Assembly (NCBI RefSeq): GCF_020075495.1
Contig: NZ_JABYQT010000007.1
Span: forward strand, 124,001-188,000
DNA: 64,000 bases
Origin: Vreelandella aquamarina
GTDB taxonomy: Bacteria; Pseudomonadota; Gammaproteobacteria; Pseudomonadales; Halomonadaceae
Reading direction: 5' to 3'
The notes beneath the pieces are model-generated. The model searched no databases. It saw nothing but the letters and a program-made list of their open reading frames with translations, and was not told where the DNA came from. The translations under genes and the position numbers were made by a program. This document shows positions 27,852-34,904 of this stretch, piece by piece. Every line of letters begins with the position of its first letter. The first letter of the stretch is position 1.

Positions 27852-27990
27852 GAGAATCATCCTTTCATTTGCCAGGGGTTATGCCGTTGCATCCGGCTTA
27901 CTTATACAATATATACTATTCGAACACTGTTTCCAAATTTTCCACGGTTTTTTTGTCATATAGTTGTATAAGAATAAACTTTTATTAAGC

Positions 27991-28016
27991 AAAAAAAAGA
28001 CCTCCCGAAGGAGGCC
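27991..28016 (-). terminator. Strong minus-strand terminator with UUCG loop
   Basis: The stem is CCTCC/GGAGG extended by a G-U and a G-C pair, closed by the stable loop UUCG and followed by TTTTTTTT on the minus strand. There is no protein-coding gene directly upstream on that strand, which suggests a non-coding transcript. Confidence 0.88.
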
Positions 28017-28090
28017 CAGGTTGGAGCACGCCAGCTCACTCGATATATCGTCGGCCAGACTCGGCTGACGACATGGCAATGAAGGGAGAA
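27991..28090 (-). ncRNA. Candidate iron-regulated small RNA
   Basis: Reading the minus strand from about 28090 to 27991, a Fur-box-like site is followed by an unpaired stretch (CCTTCATTGCCATG), a hairpin (TCGTC-GCC / GGC-GACGA), a smaller GAGC/GCTC hairpin and a strong terminator with a UUCG loop and eight U. No protein gene explains the terminator, and a transcript of about 100 bases fits Hfq-type regulatory RNAs such as RyhB or PrrF in layout. I cannot show homology to those RNAs, and the start point is a guess. Confidence 0.45.
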
Positions 28091-28101
28091 TGATCATTAT
28101 C
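28086..28101 (-). promoter_or_regulatory. Fur-box-like palindrome
   Basis: The minus strand reads GATAATGATCATTCTC, a 16-base near-palindrome with one mismatch that contains the GATAAT element of Fur sites in both orientations. It lies about 70 bases upstream of the terminator at 27991-28016. The link to iron control is inferred from the motif. Confidence 0.55.
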
Positions 28102-28405
28102 GGATCGATCTCGATATGAACGACTCTGTTCAGTTGCCGCTTGGTATTTATATAGCGATTCCTATGCCAAAATAAATTTTTTATATTAAATACAATAATT
28201 TAAAAATATTGATTGTTAGCGCAATAGGCAGCGTGAGGTAAATTTGGGTAAAAACGCACCAATGCGGCGCATTGTTTGCTGTTTTGCCTCATCAAGCACC
28301 CCGCTGCCTGGCAGATGGTTTCTGCGTCGCTTGGCCCAGGCAGCCAGCCTCACGTACACTTGTTTGAATCTCCATTTCAAGACGTGACAAGCCGAGGCCC
28401 TTTTC

Positions 28406-29260
28406 ATGGCATTTGAATCCACCGCTTCCTATATAGCCACCGATGCACTCAAACAGGCGGTGAATGCCGCTGTCATGCTCGAGCGCCCCCTCTTGATTAA
28501 GGGCGAACCAGGCACGGGCAAGACCCTGCTGGCCGAAGAGCTGGCCGCCTCACTCGATACCCAGCTGATCACCTGGCACATCAAGTCCAGCACCAAGGCG
28601 GCCCAGGGTCTTTACGAGTACGACGCGGTCAGCCGCCTGCGCGATTCCCAGCTCGGCATCGAGGGGGTCGAAGACGTTGCCAACTACATCAAGCCCGGCA
28701 AGCTGTGGGAGGCCTTCACCGCCGGCGAGCGCGTCGTGCTGTTGATCGACGAGATCGACAAGGCGGATATCGAGTTTCCCAACGACCTGCTCCAGGAACT
28801 GGACCGGATGGAGTTTCACGTCTATGAAACCGGCGAAACCATCCGCGCCGAGAAGCGCCCCATCATCATCATTACCTCAAACAACGAAAAGGAGCTGCCT
28901 GACGCCTTCCTGCGCCGCTGCTTCTTTCACTACATCGACTTCCCCGACCGAGCGACCCTTCAGGCAATTGTCGATGTGCACTATCCGGATATCGCCCCCC
29001 GGCTGGTCAGTGAGGCTTTGAACGTGTTCTTCGAGCTGCGCGACGCGCCGGGGCTCAAGAAAAAGCCATCCACCTCCGAGCTGGTCGACTGGCTCAAGCT
29101 GCTCCTGGCCGATGAGCTCGCCCAGGAGGCACTATTCAACCGGGACCCGGCCAAGGCGCTGCCGCCCATGGCTGGCGCGCTGATCAAGAACGAACAGGAT
29201 ACCCATCTGCTCGAACGCCTGGCCTTCATGATGCGTCGCCAGAAAGGCGCCGGACGTTAA
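28406..29260 (+). CDS. MoxR-family AAA+ ATPase
   Basis: A 284-residue AAA+ protein with Walker A GEPGTGKTLLAEEL, Walker B VVLLIDEIDKADIEF, sensor 1 IIITSNNEKELPDAFLRR and an arginine-finger region. MoxR ATPases act as chaperones that mature metal enzymes or regulate stress responses, usually with a VWA-domain partner. The partner gene follows after 3 bases. The client is not in the window. Confidence 0.93.
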   Translation: MAFESTASYIATDALKQAVNAAVMLERPLLIKGEPGTGKTLLAEELAASLDTQLITWHIKSSTKAAQGLYEYDAVSRLRDSQLGIEGVEDVANYIKPGKLWEAFTAGERVVLLIDEIDKADIEFPNDLLQELDRMEFHVYETGETIRAEKRPIIIITSNNEKELPDAFLRRCFFHYIDFPDRATLQAIVDVHYPDIAPRLVSEALNVFFELRDAPGLKKKPSTSELVDWLKLLLADELAQEALFNRDPAKALPPMAGALIKNEQDTHLLERLAFMMRRQKGAGR

Positions 29261-29263
29261 ATC

Positions 29264-30445
29264 ATGTTCATCGGCCTGTTTGAAACCTTGAAGCGCGCAG
29301 GGATTCCGGTATCGCTGCGTGAGCTGCTGGATCTTCATGACGTGGTGGAGCGCGGCGTGGTGTTTGCTGATATGGAAGCTTTCTATCAGATAGCACGCAC
29401 GGTACTGGTCAAGGATGAGCGCTATTTCGACCGTTTCGATCGTGCCTTTTCGGCGTGGTTTGAAGGTCTTGAAGACATGGACGCCGCCATCGAGGCACTG
29501 ATTCCCGACGACTGGCTACGCCGCGAGTTCGAGAAGCAGCTTTCCGAGGAGGAGAAAGCGAAGATCGAATCGCTGGGCGGGCTCGAGGCACTGATCGAGA
29601 CGTTCAAGAAGCGCCTGGAAGAGCAGAAGGAGCGCCATGCCGGTGGCAACAAGTGGATCGGCACCGGCGGCACCAGCCCGTTCGGCGCCTACGGCTACAA
29701 CCCGGAAGGCATCCGCATCGGCCAGGACGGCTCGCGCCACCGCCGCGCGACCAAGGTGTGGGATGAGCGGCGCTTTCGCGACTACGACGACTCGCTCGAG
29801 CTCGGCACGCGCAACATCAAGATGGCGCTGCGGCGGCTGCGCAAGTTTGCCCGCCAGGGTGCTTTACAGGAGTTCGATGTCGACGCCACCATCCGCGAAA
29901 CCGCTCGCGACGCTGGCCTTCTCAACGTGCAGATGCGAGCCGAGCGGCACAATGCCGTCAAGGTGCTGCTGTTTCTGGACGTGGGCGGTTCCATGGATGA
30001 TCATATCCGCGTTTGCGAAGAGCTGTTCTCCGCGGCGCGCTCCGAGTTCAAGCACTTGGAGCACTACTACTTTCACAACTGCCTGTATGAAGGGGTCTGG
30101 AAGAATAACCTGCGCCGGGGCCATGAGCGCATCCCCACCCTGGACGTGTTGAACACCTATAGTGCGGACTATCAGGTGGTGATCGTCGGTGATGCGGCCA
30201 TGTCGCCCTACGAAGTGACGCATCCCGGCGGCAGCGTGGAGCATTTCAACGACGAGCCGGGCAGTGCATGGCTCAGGCGGCTATGCCAGGCCTTCCCGCG
30301 CCTGGCATGGCTCAATCCCACGCCCACGCAAGCCTGGGCATATACCTACTCCACCCAGCTGATTCAGGAGATCATCGATGATCGAATGTATCCCATGACC
30401 CTGGAGGGGCTTGAAACCGCCATGCGCGAGCTGGCCAGAAAATAG
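29264..30445 (+). CDS. VWA-domain protein (CoxE-like), MoxR partner
   Basis: A 393-residue protein with a C-terminal von Willebrand factor A domain. The metal-ion-dependent adhesion motif reads DVGGSMDD (DxGxS form), and the surrounding VKVLLFLDVGGSMD strand is typical. The N-terminal half is alpha-helical and charged, with EKQLSEEEKAKIESLGGLEAL. MoxR-VWA pairs form an ATPase plus scaffold that remodels a substrate protein. No client gene is adjacent, which is usual for this stand-alone pair in Pseudomonas and Halomonas-type genomes. Confidence 0.9.
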   Translation: MFIGLFETLKRAGIPVSLRELLDLHDVVERGVVFADMEAFYQIARTVLVKDERYFDRFDRAFSAWFEGLEDMDAAIEALIPDDWLRREFEKQLSEEEKAKIESLGGLEALIETFKKRLEEQKERHAGGNKWIGTGGTSPFGAYGYNPEGIRIGQDGSRHRRATKVWDERRFRDYDDSLELGTRNIKMALRRLRKFARQGALQEFDVDATIRETARDAGLLNVQMRAERHNAVKVLLFLDVGGSMDDHIRVCEELFSAARSEFKHLEHYYFHNCLYEGVWKNNLRRGHERIPTLDVLNTYSADYQVVIVGDAAMSPYEVTHPGGSVEHFNDEPGSAWLRRLCQAFPRLAWLNPTPTQAWAYTYSTQLIQEIIDDRMYPMTLEGLETAMRELARK

Positions 30446-30461
30446 CCTGCCCAGGCCAGGC

Positions 30462-31031
30462 TCACGCCTTGATACGGGAAGGGAACGCCTGAAGGCCGTT
30501 CAGGAAATCCTGCTTGGCGACTTCGAAGGCCTTGGCATCGTGCTTGAAGCGCCGCAGGATCAGCGTTTCGTCCAGCGCCACCGTTGCCGCCAGCTCATCG
30601 CGGCTACCGGCCGGATGGCGCCCGCTCAAGCCGATCAGCTGACCGTCTTGCGCCTCGAACCAGCGCTTGATACCGCAGCCCTGGTAGAACGCCTGCTGCT
30701 CGGGACTGTCCACGTCTACCCGCAGCGGCGCCTTCAGCGTCAACTCGCTTATCAGGCGCTGACTGGCGCCATCTGAGTCAAGCTCGCAGGTGTGGGTGAT
30801 CGTCATGCCCTCGCCTGCTTCATCTAGCACCAGCAGCACCAGTGCCAGCGGCTTGCCAGAGCTGTCCACCCCCGCCAGAAGGCGTGCCACCTCCTGCTTG
30901 AACAGCACGTTGCGCACGCCGGTAAAGACGACAAGCGGCGTCAACCCTGCCGCTTGGCCGTACACTTCTGCGCATAAACGCGCCAGGCAGGCATCTCGCT
31001 GCCCCGCCTCCTTGATCTGAACAACCTTCAT
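30462..31031 (-). CDS. Uncharacterised protein, possibly GNAT-like
   Basis: I do not recognise the family. From the ATG at 31031 the protein has 189 residues. The segment FYQGCGIKRWFEAQDGQLIGLS resembles the end of a GNAT acetyltransferase fold (FYxxxGF), and LALVLLVLDEAGEGMTITHTCELD could be central strands, but the acetyl-CoA motif is not clear. The frame is open to 31256, but the extra 75 residues look non-coding and overlap the divergent RidA-like gene leader. It converges with the VWA gene. Confidence 0.65.
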   Translation of the reverse strand: MKVVQIKEAGQRDACLARLCAEVYGQAAGLTPLVVFTGVRNVLFKQEVARLLAGVDSSGKPLALVLLVLDEAGEGMTITHTCELDSDGASQRLISELTLKAPLRVDVDSPEQQAFYQGCGIKRWFEAQDGQLIGLSGRHPAGSRDELAATVALDETLILRRFKHDAKAFEVAKQDFLNGLQAFPSRIKA

Positions 31032-31197
31032 GACGCTCTCTCGCTGCGCTTTATCCTGAGCCGCCCGGCGGCCCTTGAAGCCCGCAAGCCTAGAGCATTC
31101 AGGTTCCAAGGGCCAGAGGCTCGCGCGAATTGAACCCAATTGCTCTCTACCTGTCGCAGGCAATGACAGCAAAGCCAACGGCCGCCAAGGAGAGCCC

Positions 31198-31653
31198 ATG
31201 CCCACGTTCATCAACGACCCCACCCTGCCCAAGCCCGATTTTCCCGGCAGCCACATGGTGGTAGACGAGCATCACGTGTTCATTTCAGGCCTGACGATTG
31301 CCGACATCACCGATGAAAGCGTCACGCACTCACATGATGCAGGCAAGGAAACCCATCGCATCATGCGTGAGCTTGAACGCATGCTGCGCCAGGAAGAGCT
31401 GGATTTAAGCGATGTAGTTCGCGTGGATATCCATCTGACGGACCTGGATGACCTGAACAAGGTGAACAGTGCCTACGCCGAGTTCTTCGAACCGGGGCGT
31501 TTTCCCGCACGCACCTGTACCGAGGCGAGCCGACTCCAGGGAGCCAGCAAGGTAGAAATCACTCTGATGGCAAGCCGCCGCCATGCCGATGCGCCCAGCG
31601 ATGCAAAGGATTCCGATGATACGGTACCGGACAGCGATACCGGCCCGGAATAA
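31198..31653 (+). CDS. RidA/YjgF-family protein
   Basis: A small trimeric-type protein; RidA members deaminate reactive enamines or imines. The conserved end motif FPARTCTEASRLQGASKVEITLMA includes the Arg that binds the substrate carboxylate. The N-terminus is FVSGLT-like (VFISGLTIADI). An acidic tail of about 25 residues (rich in Asp and Pro) follows the domain and is unusual, though acidic tails are common in halophiles. The ATG at 31198 is preceded by AAGGAGAG; the frame start at 31075 is rejected. Confidence 0.88.
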   Translation: MPTFINDPTLPKPDFPGSHMVVDEHHVFISGLTIADITDESVTHSHDAGKETHRIMRELERMLRQEELDLSDVVRVDIHLTDLDDLNKVNSAYAEFFEPGRFPARTCTEASRLQGASKVEITLMASRRHADAPSDAKDSDDTVPDSDTGPE

Positions 31654-31664
31654 GCTCGATCAAA

Positions 31665-31692
31665 GCGCCCTGAGGCCACCACCTCAAGGCGC
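31665..31692. terminator. Hairpin between the RidA-like and cobQ genes
   Basis: Arms GCGCC-TGAGG (31665-31675) and CCTCA-GGCGC (31682-31692) pair with one C/A mismatch around a six-base loop. The repeat overlaps the cobQ stop and lies just after the RidA-like stop. Without a T-run it is only a probable terminator between the convergent genes. Confidence 0.5.
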
Positions 31693-33138
31693 CTCACTCA
31701 GCAAGGCGAGAACGCGCTCGATATCCAGATGCGCTTCGAGGGTATCTGCCAGACGGTCGAGTTCACGTTCGCGATGCGCCGTGTAATCCACCGGCTCAGG
31801 CGCACTCAACCCCAGGCGCTTGAGGAGTGCTGCGCACGTATCGGGGCTGTCGAACACGCCGTGCAGGTAGGTACCCAGAACCTGACCATCCTCGCTTACC
31901 GCTCCGTCCTGGTGCGTTCCTAGATCGAACAAGGGGGTTTCAAGCGCCCGGCCCGCACTTACGCCATTGTGTATCTCGTAGCCGGTCACCCTTACCCCCT
32001 CTTCGATCATTACACCGGCAACGTTTCGTAGTTGCTTGCCTGCCATCATCCGCGTGGTCAGCGCCAGCAGCCCAAGGCCGCTGGCGCGCTTGGCCGGGCC
32101 TTCCAGCCCGTTTGAGTCATCCACCCACTCGCCCAGCATCTGAAACCCGCCACAGATGCCCAGTACGCGGCCACCGTAGCGCAGGTGGCGAGCGATCGCC
32201 GCTACCCAGCCGTTGCGTTTGAGCCAGGCCAGGTCACTCAGGGTGCTCTTGCTGCCGGGCAGGATGATGACATCCGTCGGCGGAATCGGCTGGCCTTCAT
32301 GAACGAAGCTGAGCGATACCTGCGGATGTAGCCGCAGCGCATCGAAATCCGTGTGATTACTGATGCGCGGCAGCCGCGGTACGATGACGTTGAGCGTCTG
32401 GCGCTGTTTTTCGGCGTGTACGCCGGCAATGGCGTCCTCGGCGTCCAGTAAAAGCCCGGACACGAAAGGCAGCGTTCCCAGCACTGGCTTGCCGGTGCGG
32501 TCTTCAAGCCATGAAAGCCCCGGGGTAAGCAGCCCGATATCGCCGCGAAAACGATTGATGATGAAGCCTTTGGTACGCAGGCGCTCGCTGTCGCTCAGCA
32601 GTTCAAGGGTGCCCACGAGCTGGGCGAACACGCCGCCGCGGTCGATGTCCCCCACCAGCAGAACCGGGCAGTCCACCGCTTCGGCAAAGCCCATGTTGGC
32701 GATGTCGCCCTTGCGCAGGTTGATCTCGGCAGGACTGCCCGCACCTTCGGCAATGATGACGTCGAAGCGCTGGTTCAAGCTCTGCCAGGCCGCCATCACA
32801 CTCAGCTTTGCGGTGCGCTTGAAAGCGTGGTAATCCAGCGCGTCCATATGGCCATGGACCCGGCCCCGCAGAATCACCTGGGCGCCGCGCTCGCTTTCGG
32901 GCTTGAGCAGCACCGGGTTCATGTCGCTGTGGGGCGCCACGCCCGCCGCCTGGGCCTGCAGGGCGGTCGAGCGACCAATTTCACCGCCATCGACGGTGAC
33001 GGCGCTATTGAGCGCCATGTTCTGCGGCTTGAAAGGCGCCACGTTGAATCCGCGGCGCTTCAATACCCGGCAAAGCCCCGCTACCACCGTGCTTTTCCCC
33101 GCATCGGACGTAGTGCCTTGAATCATCAGGGTGGCCAT
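31684..33138 (-). CDS. cobQ: Cobyric acid synthase
   Basis: Amidates adenosylcobyrinate a,c-diamide at four positions during cobalamin synthesis. The N-terminal ATP-binding P-loop region is [18 protein letters not shown], and the C-terminal glutamine-amidotransferase-like domain has the catalytic Cys in [12 protein letters not shown] and His in [10 protein letters not shown]. The ATG at 33138 is preceded by GGAG six bases upstream. No other cob gene and no cobalamin riboswitch were recognised nearby, so the remainder of the pathway must lie elsewhere or cobinamide is salvaged. Confidence 0.95.
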   Translation of the reverse strand: MATLMIQGTTSDAGKSTVVAGLCRVLKRRGFNVAPFKPQNMALNSAVTVDGGEIGRSTALQAQAAGVAPHSDMNPVLLKPESERGAQVILRGRVHGHMDALDYHAFKRTAKLSVMAAWQSLNQRFDVIIAEGAGSPAEINLRKGDIANMGFAEAVDCPVLLVGDIDRGGVFAQLVGTLELLSDSERLRTKGFIINRFRGDIGLLTPGLSWLEDRTGKPVLGTLPFVSGLLLDAEDAIAGVHAEKQRQTLNVIVPRLPRISNHTDFDALRLHPQVSLSFVHEGQPIPPTDVIILPGSKSTLSDLAWLKRNGWVAAIARHLRYGGRVLGICGGFQMLGEWVDDSNGLEGPAKRASGLGLLALTTRMMAGKQLRNVAGVMIEEGVRVTGYEIHNGVSAGRALETPLFDLGTHQDGAVSEDGQVLGTYLHGVFDSPDTCAALLKRLGLSAPEPVDYTAHRERELDRLADTLEAHLDIERVLALLSEAP

Positions 33139-33273
33139 GCGCTGCTCCATGCGTTCAATCGGGCGATAGAAGGCGGCACTTTAGCGAGCGCATGATCAGG
33201 ATGCAACGCGTAACGGCCAGCATTCTCATGTCCAAGGGCCCAGGGCGGCGGGGCGTCCCCTCAGGCGAAGTGC

Positions 33274-34653
33274 TTACAAGCGGCTGGTGGCTTCCTGCTC
33301 CGCCAGGCCGCTTGCCTTTGTGACCTGAAAGCACAGATGGAAATTGCTCAATAGCGCGGGCATTGGCTGTGTACCACTCAGCCGGTCAGGCGGGTCCAGG
33401 CGAATATGGCGCTCCTTGAGCAAGGCCGCCAGCACGGCACTGGTAACCATCAACACCAGATGTCTGCCCGGGCAGATACCCGGACCGCCACTAAAGGGCA
33501 GCAGCGGCCAGTCATCGAGCGACCCAGGGCTTAGCCATGTGTCGGGTGCGAAGCGATGGGCAATCTCGAGGTGGCGATCATCCCGGTGAAAATAGGGCGC
33601 ATGGATCAGCAGCGTGGTATTGCGGGGCATTTCCCCTTGCGTCCAGCGCGTGCGCTCGGTGGTTTCACGCAGTAAAAGCGGCGTTGTAGGCCATAGCCGA
33701 AGCGCCTCCAGTACACAGGCTTTCAGGAAGGTAGTGTCGGGCTTTGGAGTAGCCGCTTGATTTGCCTCTGCCTGGGCGCGCTTTGCCTGCTCCGGGTGAG
33801 CGCAGATGAGCGCCAGCGCACGAAACGTCGCCATCCCCGCCGGTTCGAAGGCGAACAGCCACTGCGGCATCTGCTGTAGCGGCCTTGCTTGGCTATCGGC
33901 ATCATGGCCCGCCACCAGCGCAGCTAGGCTATTGGGTTCAGCCCGATCTACATAGTGGGCCAACTGCTCGTAGAACGACTGCCGCACACGCTTGCGCTTG
34001 GGATGCATGAACCCCCAATTCGCTGCCCTGCGCAAGCGGATCAGCGTCTGGGTCAGCTCATGATCATCCCGGGCCGAATCACCAAGCACCACACGACGCA
34101 CGATTCGGTTCCAGGCATCAATGAACAGCGGCCAGTCCAGTTTATGGTTATGTTGCTCGACCACCTCGAGCAACGCGGCCACCTCCTCCTCTATCACCTG
34201 CATGAAATGGCGAGAGAAACCATGCACCGGGCAGCCACTTTGCAGTACGTCCTCGTTCAAGCGCCGCCGCTCTTCGCGGGCCTTGCCATGCGACACCAGC
34301 GCCATGTCGGGTTCGAAGTGCGAAAGCGCACTCCGTTTTGCCGACTCGGCGGTGGCAAACGGTTCCGGCGTTTCCTCCATGACGCGATGGGCGTCGTCAG
34401 GGTCGAGAATGAGCGCCATGGGCTTGAACGGCGTGTTGAACAGCAAGGGGCCTTTACCGTACTTGCTGTTGAACGCCTGAACCTGCTTGATGGAGCGTGT
34501 ATCCAGCGCCCACTGCTCGGCCAGATGCACAACCGCAGGGCGTCGTATGATCACGCCCTTGGCGATGTTGGGTGCCATCACCTTGAACAAGAAGGCAACC
34601 GTCTCGGTAAACGAGGCAGTCGGCAGTGAGTCGGTCACGGTTTCCTTGGCCAC
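33274..34653 (-). CDS. Cytochrome P450
   Basis: A 459-residue heme-thiolate protein. The heme-binding loop FSGGPGICPGRH has the thiolate Cys near 394, and the K-helix ExxR motif is EALR (316-319), followed by PTTPLLLRETTE. The I-helix motif that normally reads (A/G)Gx(D/E)T(T/S) is AGMATF (272-277), so the acidic residue of the proton relay is replaced by Ala. Fatty-acid or other hydrophobic substrates are possible, and peroxide-driven chemistry cannot be excluded. No ferredoxin or reductase gene is adjacent. There is no N-terminal membrane helix of the eukaryotic kind. Confidence 0.9.
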   Translation of the reverse strand: MAKETVTDSLPTASFTETVAFLFKVMAPNIAKGVIIRRPAVVHLAEQWALDTRSIKQVQAFNSKYGKGPLLFNTPFKPMALILDPDDAHRVMEETPEPFATAESAKRSALSHFEPDMALVSHGKAREERRRLNEDVLQSGCPVHGFSRHFMQVIEEEVAALLEVVEQHNHKLDWPLFIDAWNRIVRRVVLGDSARDDHELTQTLIRLRRAANWGFMHPKRKRVRQSFYEQLAHYVDRAEPNSLAALVAGHDADSQARPLQQMPQWLFAFEPAGMATFRALALICAHPEQAKRAQAEANQAATPKPDTTFLKACVLEALRLWPTTPLLLRETTERTRWTQGEMPRNTTLLIHAPYFHRDDRHLEIAHRFAPDTWLSPGSLDDWPLLPFSGGPGICPGRHLVLMVTSAVLAALLKERHIRLDPPDRLSGTQPMPALLSNFHLCFQVTKASGLAEQEATSRL

Positions 34654-34858
34654 TTATTCTCTCCCTGAAAAGTGCTGGTGAAAACAAGTCTAGATATCGC
34701 CTAACTCAGCGCAAGTATTACCGAGGAAAGCGAAACCATCTCAATAATTGTCAAAATGGCCACTTGCTTGATTAGCCAGGGTTATCAAGATGTCATTGCG
34801 CGCTCAAACTGACTGCCCAGGACGCCCGCCATCAGGCAGGGGTGACGTCGGGGCGACA

Positions 34859-34882
34859 AAAACCGGCATCTCTGCCGGTTTT
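34859..34882. terminator. Bidirectional terminator after the autotransporter gene
   Basis: Perfect arms AAAACCGGCA and TGCCGGTTTT pair around the loop TCTC. With A-runs on one side and T-runs on the other it can end transcription on both strands. It lies 22 bases after the autotransporter stop. Confidence 0.88.
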
Positions 34883-34904
34883 CATGAATGATGCGGGTGG
34901 TTTT

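Larger units (their letters stand above)
27861..28405. other. AT-rich intergenic region between ompW and the MoxR gene
   Basis: No convincing protein gene is present. A 72-codon frame on the minus strand (27879-28097) runs through a strong terminator and is rejected. The region holds a minus-strand terminator (27991-28016) and a Fur-box-like palindrome (28086-28101) that together look like a small RNA gene. Bases 28150-28215 are very AT-rich. The promoters of ompW and of the MoxR gene must also lie here. Confidence 0.6.

Noticed and set aside
27879-28097. 72-codon minus-strand frame near ompW
   Set aside because: It runs through a strong intrinsic terminator and the Fur-box-like site; the composition is AT-rich and non-protein-like.
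33139-33273. Possible cobalamin riboswitch upstream of cobQ
   Set aside because: The space is about 110 bases, too short, and no B12-box-like sequence was seen.
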